Assembly (NCBI GenBank): GCA_944381085.1
Contig: CALWJX010000003.1
Span: 62,001 to 126,000, forward strand
DNA length: 64,000 nucleotides
Source of the DNA: an uncultured Clostridia bacterium
GTDB taxonomy: Bacteria > Bacillota > Clostridia > Oscillospirales > CAG-272
Direction: 5' to 3'
The notes beneath the pieces are model-generated. The model saw only the letters and a list, made by a program, of their open reading frames with translations, was not told where the DNA came from and did no database searches. This document shows positions 41,991 to 50,845 of the stretch, piece after piece; the first letter of the stretch is position 1, and each line of letters starts with the position of its first letter. The translations under genes were made by a program, and so were the position numbers.

Positions 41991-43769
41991 TTAACCCTCC
42001 TTTGACACTTTCCACTGTGCGGATGTCTGATACTCATTCCACATTTTGGAAAACAACCCGTTCTTCGCGCAAAGATCGCCTCGTTTTCCGTATTCCGCGA
42101 CGCGACCGTCATCAATAACGTATATACAGTCGGCATTCGCCACTGTAGAAAGCCTGTGAGCAATCATGATTACCGTCTTTCCGCGCGCAAGCTCTCCGAG
42201 CGCCTTTTGCACATTTGCCTCATTATCCGGGTCTGCAAAAGCCGTAGCCTCATCCATGATGATTATAGGGGCATTTTTCAGAACGGCTCGGGCAATAGAA
42301 ATTCTTTGTCCCTCTCCGCCCGAAAGGTAAACTCCGTTTGTACCTATTACAGTGTCAATGCCGTTCGGCAATTTATTTATAATGTCTGCGCACTGCGCGG
42401 TTTCCAAAGCTTTAATAACCTCCTCTCTGCTTGCGTCCGGCTTGCCGAGCCGCACGTTCTCAAGAACAGACGCCTTGAATAGCCGGCTGTTCTGAAAGAC
42501 AAACGATACCGTATTCATCAACTTATCTTTCGGAATCTCCCTGACATCAACTCCGCCTATCTTTATGCTGCCGCTCCGTGGGTCAAAAAATCGCGCCACA
42601 AGGCTCGCTAGTGTAGATTTCCCTCCTCCGGACGGTCCTACAAAAGCCACGGTCTGACCGGACTCTATTTTCATAGAAATATTTTTTATAACATCTTTGC
42701 TTCCGTCATAGCTGAATACAACATCTTTAAGTTCAACAGACGCGTCCTTGGGCAGCTTCGGGGAAAGAGGCTCGGACAACGGCTGAGCTTTTAGTACTCT
42801 GTCCATTCGCTCAAGCGCATCGGCGACTATCATTCCGTTTTCGCTCATAAACATAATTTTGGTCAATGTCAGACCTATTACGGGAGTTATAATAATATAA
42901 AACAACAAATTAAGTAAAAACTCGTCAGTTACTCCGTTGCGCGTCATAAACAGTGCCCCTGCAATTAAAAACGCAAATACTCCGTTTATTGCCGCCGTAT
43001 AAAATATCATCGGCAAACGCAATTGTTTAGTATAGGAAATTACCCAGACACCGTAATTATCAATGGTCTGTTTGAATTTTTTGAAAGAAAATACAGTCTG
43101 GCCGAAGGTCTTGACCACCGGTACTCCCCGAACATACTCCACTGCCTCATTGGACATAGAGTCAAGCGCGTCCTGATACTGTCTCATTTTCTCAGCCATT
43201 TTTCTGCCCGTCATGGTCATCATAATGCAAAAGCCCAAAATAACGGGAACAAGACTCAAAAGTCCGAGCCGCCAGTCAAATACAAACAAAAGCACAAGAA
43301 GTCCCAAAGGAGTAGCTATTGCTCCCGCTTTGTCGGGAAGCTGATGTGCAAGATATGTCTCTGTCGCGGCGCTGGACTCGTTTATTGTTTTTCTCAGTCT
43401 GCCGCTTCCGAAGCTCTCCGTAAATCCAAGCGGAAGTTTTGCTATGCGGTGAGTCATCTCAACGCGCAAATTCGTGGCAACACGAAAAGCCGCCACATGT
43501 GAACACATCAAAGCCCCGATATACACCAACACGGCAACTACCGCGAACAATACCGCCATCCATCCGTAATTTTTGATTTCGGTCGCTTGTGAAAAATCCG
43601 GAGACACAGCAAGCACGTCGCGTATGATTTGCCATATATACCAGTATGGAACGAGCGCAATCAAAGCGCTTACAGCCGACAATACCCATGAGGCATAAGT
43701 CAAAAACCTGTATCCCCCTGCATATTTCATCAGCCTTGACAAATTAGAGTGTTTTTTCTGCTTTTTCAA
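41991..43769 (-). CDS. ABC exporter-type half transporter, subunit 1
   Basis: A 592-aa protein with a TM domain (about 15-320) and an ATPase domain: Walker A GPSGGGKST, signature LSGGEGQRISIARAVL, Walker B IIIMDEATAFADP, then IAHRLSTVANAD. The coding sequence plausibly starts at TTG 43769 (MKKQKKHSNLSR) after a GGGGGGGGAAAGG stretch. A longer frame to ATG 43841 would cross the palindromic operator region and an eight-G run, so its start is uncertain. It pairs with the downstream gene, and the shared palindrome at 43844-43861 probably controls the operon. Substrate unknown; siderophore or drug transport are the family options. Confidence 0.88.
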   Translation of the reverse strand: MKKQKKHSNLSRLMKYAGGYRFLTYASWVLSAVSALIALVPYWYIWQIIRDVLAVSPDFSQATEIKNYGWMAVLFAVVAVLVYIGALMCSHVAAFRVATNLRVEMTHRIAKLPLGFTESFGSGRLRKTINESSAATETYLAHQLPDKAGAIATPLGLLVLLFVFDWRLGLLSLVPVILGFCIMMTMTGRKMAEKMRQYQDALDSMSNEAVEYVRGVPVVKTFGQTVFSFKKFKQTIDNYGVWVISYTKQLRLPMIFYTAAINGVFAFLIAGALFMTRNGVTDEFLLNLLFYIIITPVIGLTLTKIMFMSENGMIVADALERMDRVLKAQPLSEPLSPKLPKDASVELKDVVFSYDGSKDVIKNISMKIESGQTVAFVGPSGGGKSTLASLVARFFDPRSGSIKIGGVDVREIPKDKLMNTVSFVFQNSRLFKASVLENVRLGKPDASREEVIKALETAQCADIINKLPNGIDTVIGTNGVYLSGGEGQRISIARAVLKNAPIIIMDEATAFADPDNEANVQKALGELARGKTVIMIAHRLSTVANADCIYVIDDGRVAEYGKRGDLCAKNGLFSKMWNEYQTSAQWKVSKEG

Positions 43770-43776
43770 AGCCTTT

Positions 43777-43784
43777 CCCCCCCC
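43777..43784. repeat. eight-base G homopolymer in the ribosome binding region
   Basis: C8 on the plus strand (G8 on the coding strand) directly precedes AAAGGC-TTG of the first ABC gene. Length change would alter ribosome binding or, if the upstream ATG is used, the frame. Confidence 0.6.
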
Positions 43785-43843
43785 TGAAAAATATTTTATA
43801 TTGCAAAGACGCTTTTTATAAGACGTCTTAAACATGCCCAAAC

Positions 43844-43861
43844 GGTTAGTTATAACTAACC
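43844..43861. promoter_or_regulatory. 18-bp palindromic operator, copy 2
   Basis: GGTTAGTTATAACTAACC is a perfect palindrome between the tetR stop codon and the ABC operon. Its core 16 bp equal those at 38845-38860. Confidence 0.78.
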
Positions 43862-43884
43862 AACGCGATAAAAATTACAGGGTG

Positions 43885-44502
43885 TCAAAACCCCATAATT
43901 TTCTTCCAGCCTGCCATATGAAAATTTCTCAACTGCCTGACATATTCCTTGGCGTTCTCCCTTGGCATATCATGTATAAACATTTCAAAATATGCCGAAA
44001 ACATTCCGCTCACCAGCATATGTTCAAGCATCGGATCTACATTATAAGCGGGATTCCCGAGACTTTCCATAACCTTAGCGAAAGAACGGGTTGCGGATAT
44101 CTCAATCTCTACCATTTCATGAACCATATTCCCGTATTTCGTACCGTCGGAACAGCACAGCAGCAGTCTGAACTCTTCAAAGTTGTCGTAAGCATAGTCG
44201 GTCATCCAATCCATGCATTCCGCCGACTGTACTCCCATATACCTTTTTTGATCCTCCGGGCATAGGCAGGCAAATGCGTTCTGAGTATCTTTAAACTTTT
44301 TCATAAAGACATCGTACTGTTTTCCTACCAATGCGCCAAACAATTCTTCCTTGCTTTTATAATACCCGTAAAAAGCCCCGGTTGTGACTCCCGCGGTCTT
44401 TACAATGTTTCTCAGCGAGGCAGATTTAAAACCTTTTTCAAGAAACTCTGCTTTTGCCGCTTTATGTATCTGCTCAAGCGTATTTCTTTCAGTATCTGCC
44501 AT
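43885..44502 (-). CDS. TetR/AcrR-family transcriptional regulator
   Basis: A 205-aa regulator. The N-terminal helix-turn-helix is clear (IHKAAKAEFLEKGFKSASLRNIVKTAGVTTGAFYGYYKSKEELFGALV). The larger C-terminal helical domain is divergent and would bind the inducer. Its promoter overlaps a 26-bp near-perfect palindrome that differs from the GTTAGTTATAACTAAC sites, so it is likely to autoregulate through that palindrome. It lies immediately upstream of, and is co-oriented with, the two ABC transporter genes, which it probably also controls. GGAGGCATGAAGT precedes the ATG. Confidence 0.9.
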   Translation of the reverse strand: MADTERNTLEQIHKAAKAEFLEKGFKSASLRNIVKTAGVTTGAFYGYYKSKEELFGALVGKQYDVFMKKFKDTQNAFACLCPEDQKRYMGVQSAECMDWMTDYAYDNFEEFRLLLCCSDGTKYGNMVHEMVEIEISATRSFAKVMESLGNPAYNVDPMLEHMLVSGMFSAYFEMFIHDMPRENAKEYVRQLRNFHMAGWKKIMGF

Positions 44503-44519
44503 ACTTCATGCCTCCGTAT

Positions 44520-44545
44520 ATAACGATGTTATATAACATAGTTAT
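44520..44545. promoter_or_regulatory. 26-bp palindromic operator of tetR
   Basis: The left half ATAACGATGTTAT and right half ATAACATAGTTAT are reverse complements with one mismatch. It lies between the -10 box and the tetR start, a standard autoregulatory position. Confidence 0.75.
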
Positions 44546-44574
44546 ATTATACATCCCGTATTTAAATTTGTCAA
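44546..44574 (-). promoter_or_regulatory. consensus promoter of tetR
   Basis: On the minus strand TTGACA (44569-44574), 17 bp, TATAAT (44546-44551), followed at once by the palindrome. Confidence 0.85.
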
Positions 44575-44658
44575 GTACCATAACAAAAGCAATTTTAACA
44601 AAAATTTTTGAACAAAAAATTTGCTTTTATTATTTATTTACGGATAATGGCATGACAC

Positions 44659-44688
44659 AAAAAAGGAGTTGACATTACGTCAACCCCT
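44659..44688 (-). terminator. terminator of the asnB-gltB-gltD operon
   Basis: In minus-strand reading AGGGGTTGAC-GTAAT-GTCAACTCCT is followed by a T6 run. The stem has one mismatch. It lies 134 bp downstream of the gltD stop. Confidence 0.85.
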
Positions 44689-44781
44689 GTATATAAACAA
44701 AATAAATATATGCCGAAATTCCAATACGCATAAGACAGTTTTTCCATTCAAGTCCAGAAATCTATATAATGGTGTCTGCTT

Positions 44782-44840
44782 GCATACAGCATACAGCTGT
44801 GAATTGCGCACAGCGTGAAGCATTATATCATATTGCTGTA
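44782..44840. repeat. possible degenerate relic of the 83-bp repeat
   Basis: Just downstream of gltD, GCATACAG occurs twice in tandem, then GCTGTG/CACAGC and an end CATTATATCAT, recalling the outer arms and the tail of the 83-bp family. The inner CAGTTTT hairpin is absent, so this is a weak match. Confidence 0.3.
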
Positions 44841-46304
44841 CCCCATTAAATACTCATCTACCTCCTTTGCGCACGCTCTCCCCTCGGCTATCGCGTGCAC
44901 AACAAGAGACTGTCCGCGGCGTCCGTCTCCCGCCGCAAACACGCCCTTTACGGAAGTGGAATACTTTCCGTTCTCGGTAGAGATACATCCTCTCGCGTTT
45001 TTTTCCGCTCCGAAAGCCTCAGCCACATAATCCTCACACCCTACAAAGCCCGCGGCAATCAGCAGCAATTCACACGGCATATCTTCCTCGCTTTCCTCTA
45101 CTTCCGTCATGACAGTCCGTCCGCTTGCCTCGTCCTTTTTGGGAGTCAATTTAACCGTGGTAATTGAACATAAATTTCCTTTGTCATCCGCGTGAAACTT
45201 TTTGACAGTAGTCTGATAGATTCTGGGGTCGCCTCCGAAAACCGCAATCGACTCCTCCTGACCGTAATCGGTCTTGCAAACGCGAGGCCACTGAGGCCAG
45301 GGATTGTTTTCCGCCCGTTTAAGAGGCGGCCGGGCAAGCATCTCAAGCTGCGCAACGGACTTGCATCCCTGACGGATACAGGTGCCGACACAGTCGTTGC
45401 CGGTATCGCCACCGCCCACGATAATAACATTTTTATCCTTAGCCGTGATTGCAAAACCGTCCGCGTCTCCGATAACCTTTTCGGTTGCCATGGATAAAAA
45501 GTCCACGGCAAAATAAACGCCTTTCACGTCCCTTCCCTCGACTTTAAGATCTCTCGGCTTTTTGGCTCCGCAGCAAATGACTATGGCGTCAAATTCCCGT
45601 TTCAGCTCCTCAAACGAAATGTCCTTTCCGACGTCGGTTTCCGTCCTGAAAATTATTCCTTCGGATTTCATCAGGTCAATACGCCTTGATACGATTTTTT
45701 TGTCAAGCTTCATATTCGGAATGCCGTACATCAAGAGTCCTCCGGGACGACGATCCCTTTCAAATACGGTAACGCTGTGACCCCTTTGATTAAGCTGATC
45801 GGCAACCGCAAGCCCGGAGGGTCCCGATCCCACGACGGCAACTCTTTTACCGCTCCTTACTTCGGGTATTTGAGGCGTCATCCAGCCGTTTTCAAATCCC
45901 TTTTCGATAATCGCAAGTTCATTGTCATGAACGGTTACCGGCTGACCGTTCAGCCCGCAGGTACATGCCGCCTCGCAAAGCGCGGGACATACTCTGCCCG
46001 TGAACTCGGGAAAATTGTTGGTCTTAAGCAGTCTTGAAAGCGCCTCGCGCCAATTTTCCCGGTATATCTCATCGTTCCATTCGGGTATCAGGTTATGCAG
46101 CGGGCATCCGCTCACCATGCCGGCATATACCGCTCCCGCCTGGCAGAACGGGACTCCGCAGTTCATGCATCTTGACGCCTGTTCTCTGCGCCTTTCACCT
46201 GACATCGGTATTTTAAACTCGGAAAAATCGCGTATGCGCTCTTTGGGAGAGACGCTTCCGTTCCCTTCTCTTTCATATTCCATGAATCCTGTTGCTTTTC
46301 CCAT
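44823..46304 (-). CDS. gltD: glutamate synthase (NADPH) small subunit
   Basis: A 493-aa FAD- and iron-sulfur-containing subunit that passes electrons from NADPH to the large subunit. Cysteines for 4Fe-4S clusters are seen near the N-terminus (SRCMNCGVPFCQ, CPLHNLIPEWN, RVCPALCEAACTCGLN). FAD-binding GSGPSGLAVADQLN and the NADPH-binding Rossmann segment VIIVGGGDTGNDCVG follow, then AAGDGRRGQSLVVHAI near the C-terminus. It is the third gene of asnB-gltB-gltD, 12 bp after the gltB stop, with a terminator downstream. Length and motifs are normal for the family. Confidence 0.96.
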   Translation of the reverse strand: MGKATGFMEYEREGNGSVSPKERIRDFSEFKIPMSGERRREQASRCMNCGVPFCQAGAVYAGMVSGCPLHNLIPEWNDEIYRENWREALSRLLKTNNFPEFTGRVCPALCEAACTCGLNGQPVTVHDNELAIIEKGFENGWMTPQIPEVRSGKRVAVVGSGPSGLAVADQLNQRGHSVTVFERDRRPGGLLMYGIPNMKLDKKIVSRRIDLMKSEGIIFRTETDVGKDISFEELKREFDAIVICCGAKKPRDLKVEGRDVKGVYFAVDFLSMATEKVIGDADGFAITAKDKNVIIVGGGDTGNDCVGTCIRQGCKSVAQLEMLARPPLKRAENNPWPQWPRVCKTDYGQEESIAVFGGDPRIYQTTVKKFHADDKGNLCSITTVKLTPKKDEASGRTVMTEVEESEEDMPCELLLIAAGFVGCEDYVAEAFGAEKNARGCISTENGKYSTSVKGVFAAGDGRRGQSLVVHAIAEGRACAKEVDEYLMGYSNMI

Positions 46305-46316
46305 AAGTTAACTCCT

Positions 46317-49300
46317 TTACGCCTTTTGTATCAAATGAAAAGCTTCAAGCCTTGCCTGCTCGGAAGACATCCCCTGTTCTTCGAGCCGTACCGTCTCCGC
46401 CATAATTCTCCTGTAATCCTCAGGTATGATTTTTTTGAACTTGGGCAAATACTCATCAAAATTTTCAAGTATTTTTTTGCCAAACTCCGAGCCGGTAGCT
46501 CTGACATGCGCCTCAATAAGACCTCTCAGTTCGCTGACGTCATGAGATTCGGTCACATTGCCCATACTGACCATCTGCTTATTCAATCTCAGATACAGGT
46601 CATGGTCCTCGTCAAGAACGTACGCGATTCCTCCGCTCATGCCCGCGGCAAAGTTTTTCCCGGTGCGTCCGAGTATTACCGCTCTTCCGCCCGTCATATA
46701 TTCACATCCGTGATCTCCGCATCCCTCAACTACGGCGATCGCCCCGGAGTTGCGCACACAGAAGCGTTCCCCGGCAATACCGTTGATATATGCCTCTCCG
46801 CTTGTCGCGCCGTACAACGCCACATTGCCTATAATAATATTCTCATGTGCTTTGAAAGTCGAACCGGACTCCGGTCTTACCGTAAGTTTTCCGCCGGAAA
46901 GCCCTTTCCCGAAGTAGTCGTTTGAATCTCCCGCGAGATTCACAGTCATTCCCTTCGGTATAAACGCCCCGAACGACTGTCCGCCGCCCCCACGGCAATT
47001 CACAACGTATGTGTCGTTCTCAAGAGTGTCTCCGAAGGTCTTGGTGATTACCGAACCGAGTATCGTACCGGCGGTACGATTGACGCTTGAAACATCTACC
47101 GTGACGGAATGCGGCTTTTTCTTTTTGAAATAGGGTTCAAACTCGGGCAGAAGCACCGCCTGGTCCAAGGTTTTCTCAAGCGCAAAATCAAATTTGTCAT
47201 CAGGATCGTTATGAACCGCCGGAAGCGCTTCAAGTATGGCTGACAGATCTATCTTATCCGCTCTCTCGGTGATCCTGTTCTGGCGCACACGGATCTTGTC
47301 GGTGCGTCCCACAAGCTCATCGACCGTTCTCACACCGAGCTTAGCCATAATCTCACGCAGCTCTTGCGCTATAAACATCATAAAATTCATTACATATTCG
47401 GGCTTTCCGCAAAAACGCTTCCGCAGTTCCGGGTTTTGCGTCGCGATACCCACAGGGCAGGTATCAAGATTGCACACACGCATCATTACACATCCCATGC
47501 TTACCAACGGAGCGGTGGCAAATCCGAATTCCTCGGCGCCCAGAATACATGCTATAGCCACGTCCCGTCCGCTCATCAGCTTACCGTCGGTCTCAAGCCT
47601 TACTCTTGTGCGAAGACCGTTGCGTATTAATGTCTGATGCGCCTCCGCAAGACCAAGCTCCCACGGAAGTCCCGCGTGATGAATGGAGCTTTTAGGGGCC
47701 GCGCCGGTTCCTCCGTCATATCCCGATATCAGGACCACTCCCGCCCCCGCTTTCGCGACGCCCGCGGCAATAGTTCCGACTCCCGCCTCCGAAACCAGCT
47801 TGACCGAAATACGCGCGTCTCTGTTCGCGTTTTTCAGGTCGTAGATCAGCTGCGCCAGATCCTCGATGGAATAAATATCGTGATGCGGCGGAGGCGAGAT
47901 AAGCGACACTCCAGGCGTGGAATATCTGGTTTTGGCTATCCATGGATATACTTTTTTCCCGGGAAGATGTCCTCCCTCGCCGGGCTTGGCGCCCTGGGCC
48001 ATTTTTATCTGAATTTCTTTAGCGCTGCAAAGATACGCGCTTGTCACTCCGAACCTGCCGGACGCGACCTGCTTTATGGCGCTGTTCTTTTCAGTGCCGA
48101 AGCGAGCCGGGTCCTCGCCGCCTTCACCGGAATTAGATTTACCCTGAAGTCTGTTCATAGCTATTGCCATGCATGTGTGCGCTTCTTCCGAAATGGAGCC
48201 GTAGGACATCGCACCCGTTTTGAATCTCTTGACTATTTCACTCGCCGGCTCCACCTCGGAAAGCGGAACTCCTCCGTTTTCGTCCCAGACAAACTCAAGC
48301 AATCCTCTTAGCGTATGAGGTCTTCTTTCATCATCGACCATGGCTGTATATTCCTTGAATTTCTCATATGACCCCGTATGTGTGGCTTCTCTGAGCGCGA
48401 CTATGGTCTCGGGACTGTACAAATGGTCTTCGGCGTTCTTTCCGGAACGCAGCTTATGCGTTCCTACGCTGTCAAGAGTCGTATCCACACCGAATCCCAA
48501 CGGGTCAAACGCGTGGTTATGCCGCCATTCTACCGCTTCTTCAATCTCCGCAAGCCCTATGCCTTCTACCGGGCTTACAGTATTGGTAAAGTATTTGTCG
48601 ATAACCGCTTTTGAAATCCCGACCGCCTCAAATATCTGAGCCGACTGGTACGACTGCAAAGTAGAGATTCCCATTTTCGACGCGATTTTGACAATCCCGC
48701 GCAATATAGCTTTGTTATAATCCGCAATCGCGGTATGATAGTCCTTGTCAAGCCTTCCGCTGTCAATCATCTCGGCAATACATTCCTGGGCAAGATAGGG
48801 ATTGATAGCCCTTGCCCCGTATCCCAGAAGAAGAGCAAACTGGTGAACGTCTCTCGGTTCTCCGCTTTCCAGAATAATCGAAACGGCTGTACGCTTTTTG
48901 GTGCGTATGAGATACTGCTCCATTGCGGAAACCGCGAGCAAGGACGGAATAGCAACATGGTTCTCATCGATCCCTCTGTCAGACAGTATAATTATATTCG
49001 CGCCGTCACGATACGCGCGGTCACACTCCACAAAAAGTCTGTCAAGAGCCTTTTCCAAAGAGGTGTTCTTATAATACAAAAGCGAAACTGTCTGTACCCT
49101 GAAGCCTGTTTTTTTCATGTTACGGATTTTCATAAGGTCGACGGAAGTCAGTATCGGATTCCTTATCTGTAGCACCGCGCAGTTTTCGGGCTTTTCGTCG
49201 AGCAGATTGCCGTCCGAACCTGCATAGACCGTCGTATCCGTGACAACCTCCTCGCGCAGCGCGTCAATCGGAGGGTTTGTCACCTGCGCGAACAGCTGCT

Positions 49301-50834
49301 TAAAATAATTGAAAAGCGGCTGATGCTTTTCTGACAAAACCGCAAGCGGCACGTCTATTCCCATTGAGGCTATAGGCTCCGTGCCGTTTTTTGCCATCGG
49401 AAGAATCGCGTCGGTCAGATCCTCATATGTGTATCCGAACACTTTTAATAAGCGGTCTCTCTCCTCTTTTGTATACTGAGGCACCTTGGCGTTAGGAACA
49501 GGTAATTCCGAGAGAGTGACAAGATACTTGTCAAGCCATTCGCCGTAAGGCTGCCTTGAGGCATACGTCTGCTTACACTCTTCGTCCGAAATCACTCTTT
49601 TCTCTCTCATATCCACCAGCAGCATTTTTCCCGGTTCAAGTCTGGACTTGCGCGCAATATTCTCAGCGGGAATATCAAGCACCCCGACCTCGGAGGAAAG
49701 TATCAGACGTCTGTCCTTTGTAATATAATATCTCGCCGGTCTGAGACCGTTGCGGTCAAGCACCGCTCCCATAATGTCCCCGTCGGAAAACAGTATCGCG
49801 GCGGGACCGTCCCACGGCTCCATCATGGTAGCGTAATAACGGTACAAGTCCCTTTTGCTCCGTGAAATTGACGGGTCGTTTTTCCATGGCTCGGGAATCG
49901 TTATCATGACCGCGAGTGGAAGCGGTATGCCGTTCATAGTCAGAAACTCCAGAGTGTTATCAAGCATTGCCGAGTCCGAGCCCGCCGCGTTGATTACGGG
50001 CAGGACCTTATCCATGTCCTTTTCCATACATGACGAATGCATGGTCTCTTCCCTTGCAAGCATTCTGTCCGCGTTTCCGCGTATGGTATTTATCTCTCCG
50101 TTGTGAAGAATAAAGCGGTTTGGATGCGCCCGCTCCCAGCTCGGAGTGGTATTTGTGGAAAAACGCGAATGTACCATAGCAAGCGCGCTTTCATAATCAT
50201 CGTCCTGCAAATCGGCATAAAACCTGCGAAGCTGATTTACAAGAAACATCCCCTTATACACAACAGTACGGGACGACAATGAAGAAACATATGTGTTGTC
50301 GTTGCTTTGCTCAAATATTCTGCGGATAACATACAGCTTGCGGTCAAACTCAAGACCTTTTTTAAGGTTGTCGGGACGCGCCACAAAGCATTGGCAAATG
50401 TACGGCATAGTGTCCTTCGCGCGCTGCCCCAGAATATCCGCGTTTACCGGAACATCTCTCCAGAAAAGGAACTTAACCCCTTCTTTTGAACATATGACCT
50501 CAAACATTTTCTGCGCCTGACGGCGTTTCAGCGGATTTTGAGGGAAAAAGAACATACCTACGCCGTAGTCACGGACTCCGCCCAGATCCACGCCGAACAT
50601 TTCAGCGGTCTTTTTAAAGAAACGGTGAGATACCTCAAGCATAACTCCCACTCCGTCGCCTATGGTACCGCTTGCGTCCTTACCCGCTCTGTGCTCAAGT
50701 CTCTCAACTATGCATAACGCGTCATTGACAATAGAATGTGAGGCAATACCGTCAATGCTGACAACAGCCCCTATACCACATGCATCATGCTCATACGCTT
50801 CATTGTATAAAGTTTTCTGTTCTGACTGGCTCAT
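46317..50834 (-). CDS. gltB: glutamate synthase (NADPH) large subunit
   Basis: A 1505-aa enzyme that makes two glutamates from glutamine and 2-oxoglutarate. The class-II glutaminase domain starts EHDACGIGAVVS, where Cys19 becomes the N-terminal nucleophile after propeptide removal. The central and FMN domains (SISEEAHTCMAIAMNRL, GEGGEDPARFG, GEGGHLPGKKVYPWIA) precede the 3Fe-4S cysteines in CVMMRVCNLDTCPVGIATQ. The glutamate synthase C-terminal beta helix follows. The start at 50834 is supported by AAGGAGA and gives a short propeptide. It lies 11 bp downstream of asnB, and gltD follows, so one transcript encodes glutamine-amide use for both Glu and Asn. Confidence 0.97.
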   Translation of the reverse strand: MSQSEQKTLYNEAYEHDACGIGAVVSIDGIASHSIVNDALCIVERLEHRAGKDASGTIGDGVGVMLEVSHRFFKKTAEMFGVDLGGVRDYGVGMFFFPQNPLKRRQAQKMFEVICSKEGVKFLFWRDVPVNADILGQRAKDTMPYICQCFVARPDNLKKGLEFDRKLYVIRRIFEQSNDNTYVSSLSSRTVVYKGMFLVNQLRRFYADLQDDDYESALAMVHSRFSTNTTPSWERAHPNRFILHNGEINTIRGNADRMLAREETMHSSCMEKDMDKVLPVINAAGSDSAMLDNTLEFLTMNGIPLPLAVMITIPEPWKNDPSISRSKRDLYRYYATMMEPWDGPAAILFSDGDIMGAVLDRNGLRPARYYITKDRRLILSSEVGVLDIPAENIARKSRLEPGKMLLVDMREKRVISDEECKQTYASRQPYGEWLDKYLVTLSELPVPNAKVPQYTKEERDRLLKVFGYTYEDLTDAILPMAKNGTEPIASMGIDVPLAVLSEKHQPLFNYFKQLFAQVTNPPIDALREEVVTDTTVYAGSDGNLLDEKPENCAVLQIRNPILTSVDLMKIRNMKKTGFRVQTVSLLYYKNTSLEKALDRLFVECDRAYRDGANIIILSDRGIDENHVAIPSLLAVSAMEQYLIRTKKRTAVSIILESGEPRDVHQFALLLGYGARAINPYLAQECIAEMIDSGRLDKDYHTAIADYNKAILRGIVKIASKMGISTLQSYQSAQIFEAVGISKAVIDKYFTNTVSPVEGIGLAEIEEAVEWRHNHAFDPLGFGVDTTLDSVGTHKLRSGKNAEDHLYSPETIVALREATHTGSYEKFKEYTAMVDDERRPHTLRGLLEFVWDENGGVPLSEVEPASEIVKRFKTGAMSYGSISEEAHTCMAIAMNRLQGKSNSGEGGEDPARFGTEKNSAIKQVASGRFGVTSAYLCSAKEIQIKMAQGAKPGEGGHLPGKKVYPWIAKTRYSTPGVSLISPPPHHDIYSIEDLAQLIYDLKNANRDARISVKLVSEAGVGTIAAGVAKAGAGVVLISGYDGGTGAAPKSSIHHAGLPWELGLAEAHQTLIRNGLRTRVRLETDGKLMSGRDVAIACILGAEEFGFATAPLVSMGCVMMRVCNLDTCPVGIATQNPELRKRFCGKPEYVMNFMMFIAQELREIMAKLGVRTVDELVGRTDKIRVRQNRITERADKIDLSAILEALPAVHNDPDDKFDFALEKTLDQAVLLPEFEPYFKKKKPHSVTVDVSSVNRTAGTILGSVITKTFGDTLENDTYVVNCRGGGGQSFGAFIPKGMTVNLAGDSNDYFGKGLSGGKLTVRPESGSTFKAHENIIIGNVALYGATSGEAYINGIAGERFCVRNSGAIAVVEGCGDHGCEYMTGGRAVILGRTGKNFAAGMSGGIAYVLDEDHDLYLRLNKQMVSMGNVTESHDVSELRGLIEAHVRATGSEFGKKILENFDEYLPKFKKIIPEDYRRIMAETVRLEEQGMSSEQARLEAFHLIQKA

Positions 50835-50845
50835 ATCAATTCTCC

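Noticed and set aside
47637-48311. 224-aa plus-strand ORF
   Set aside because: Antisense shadow of gltB.
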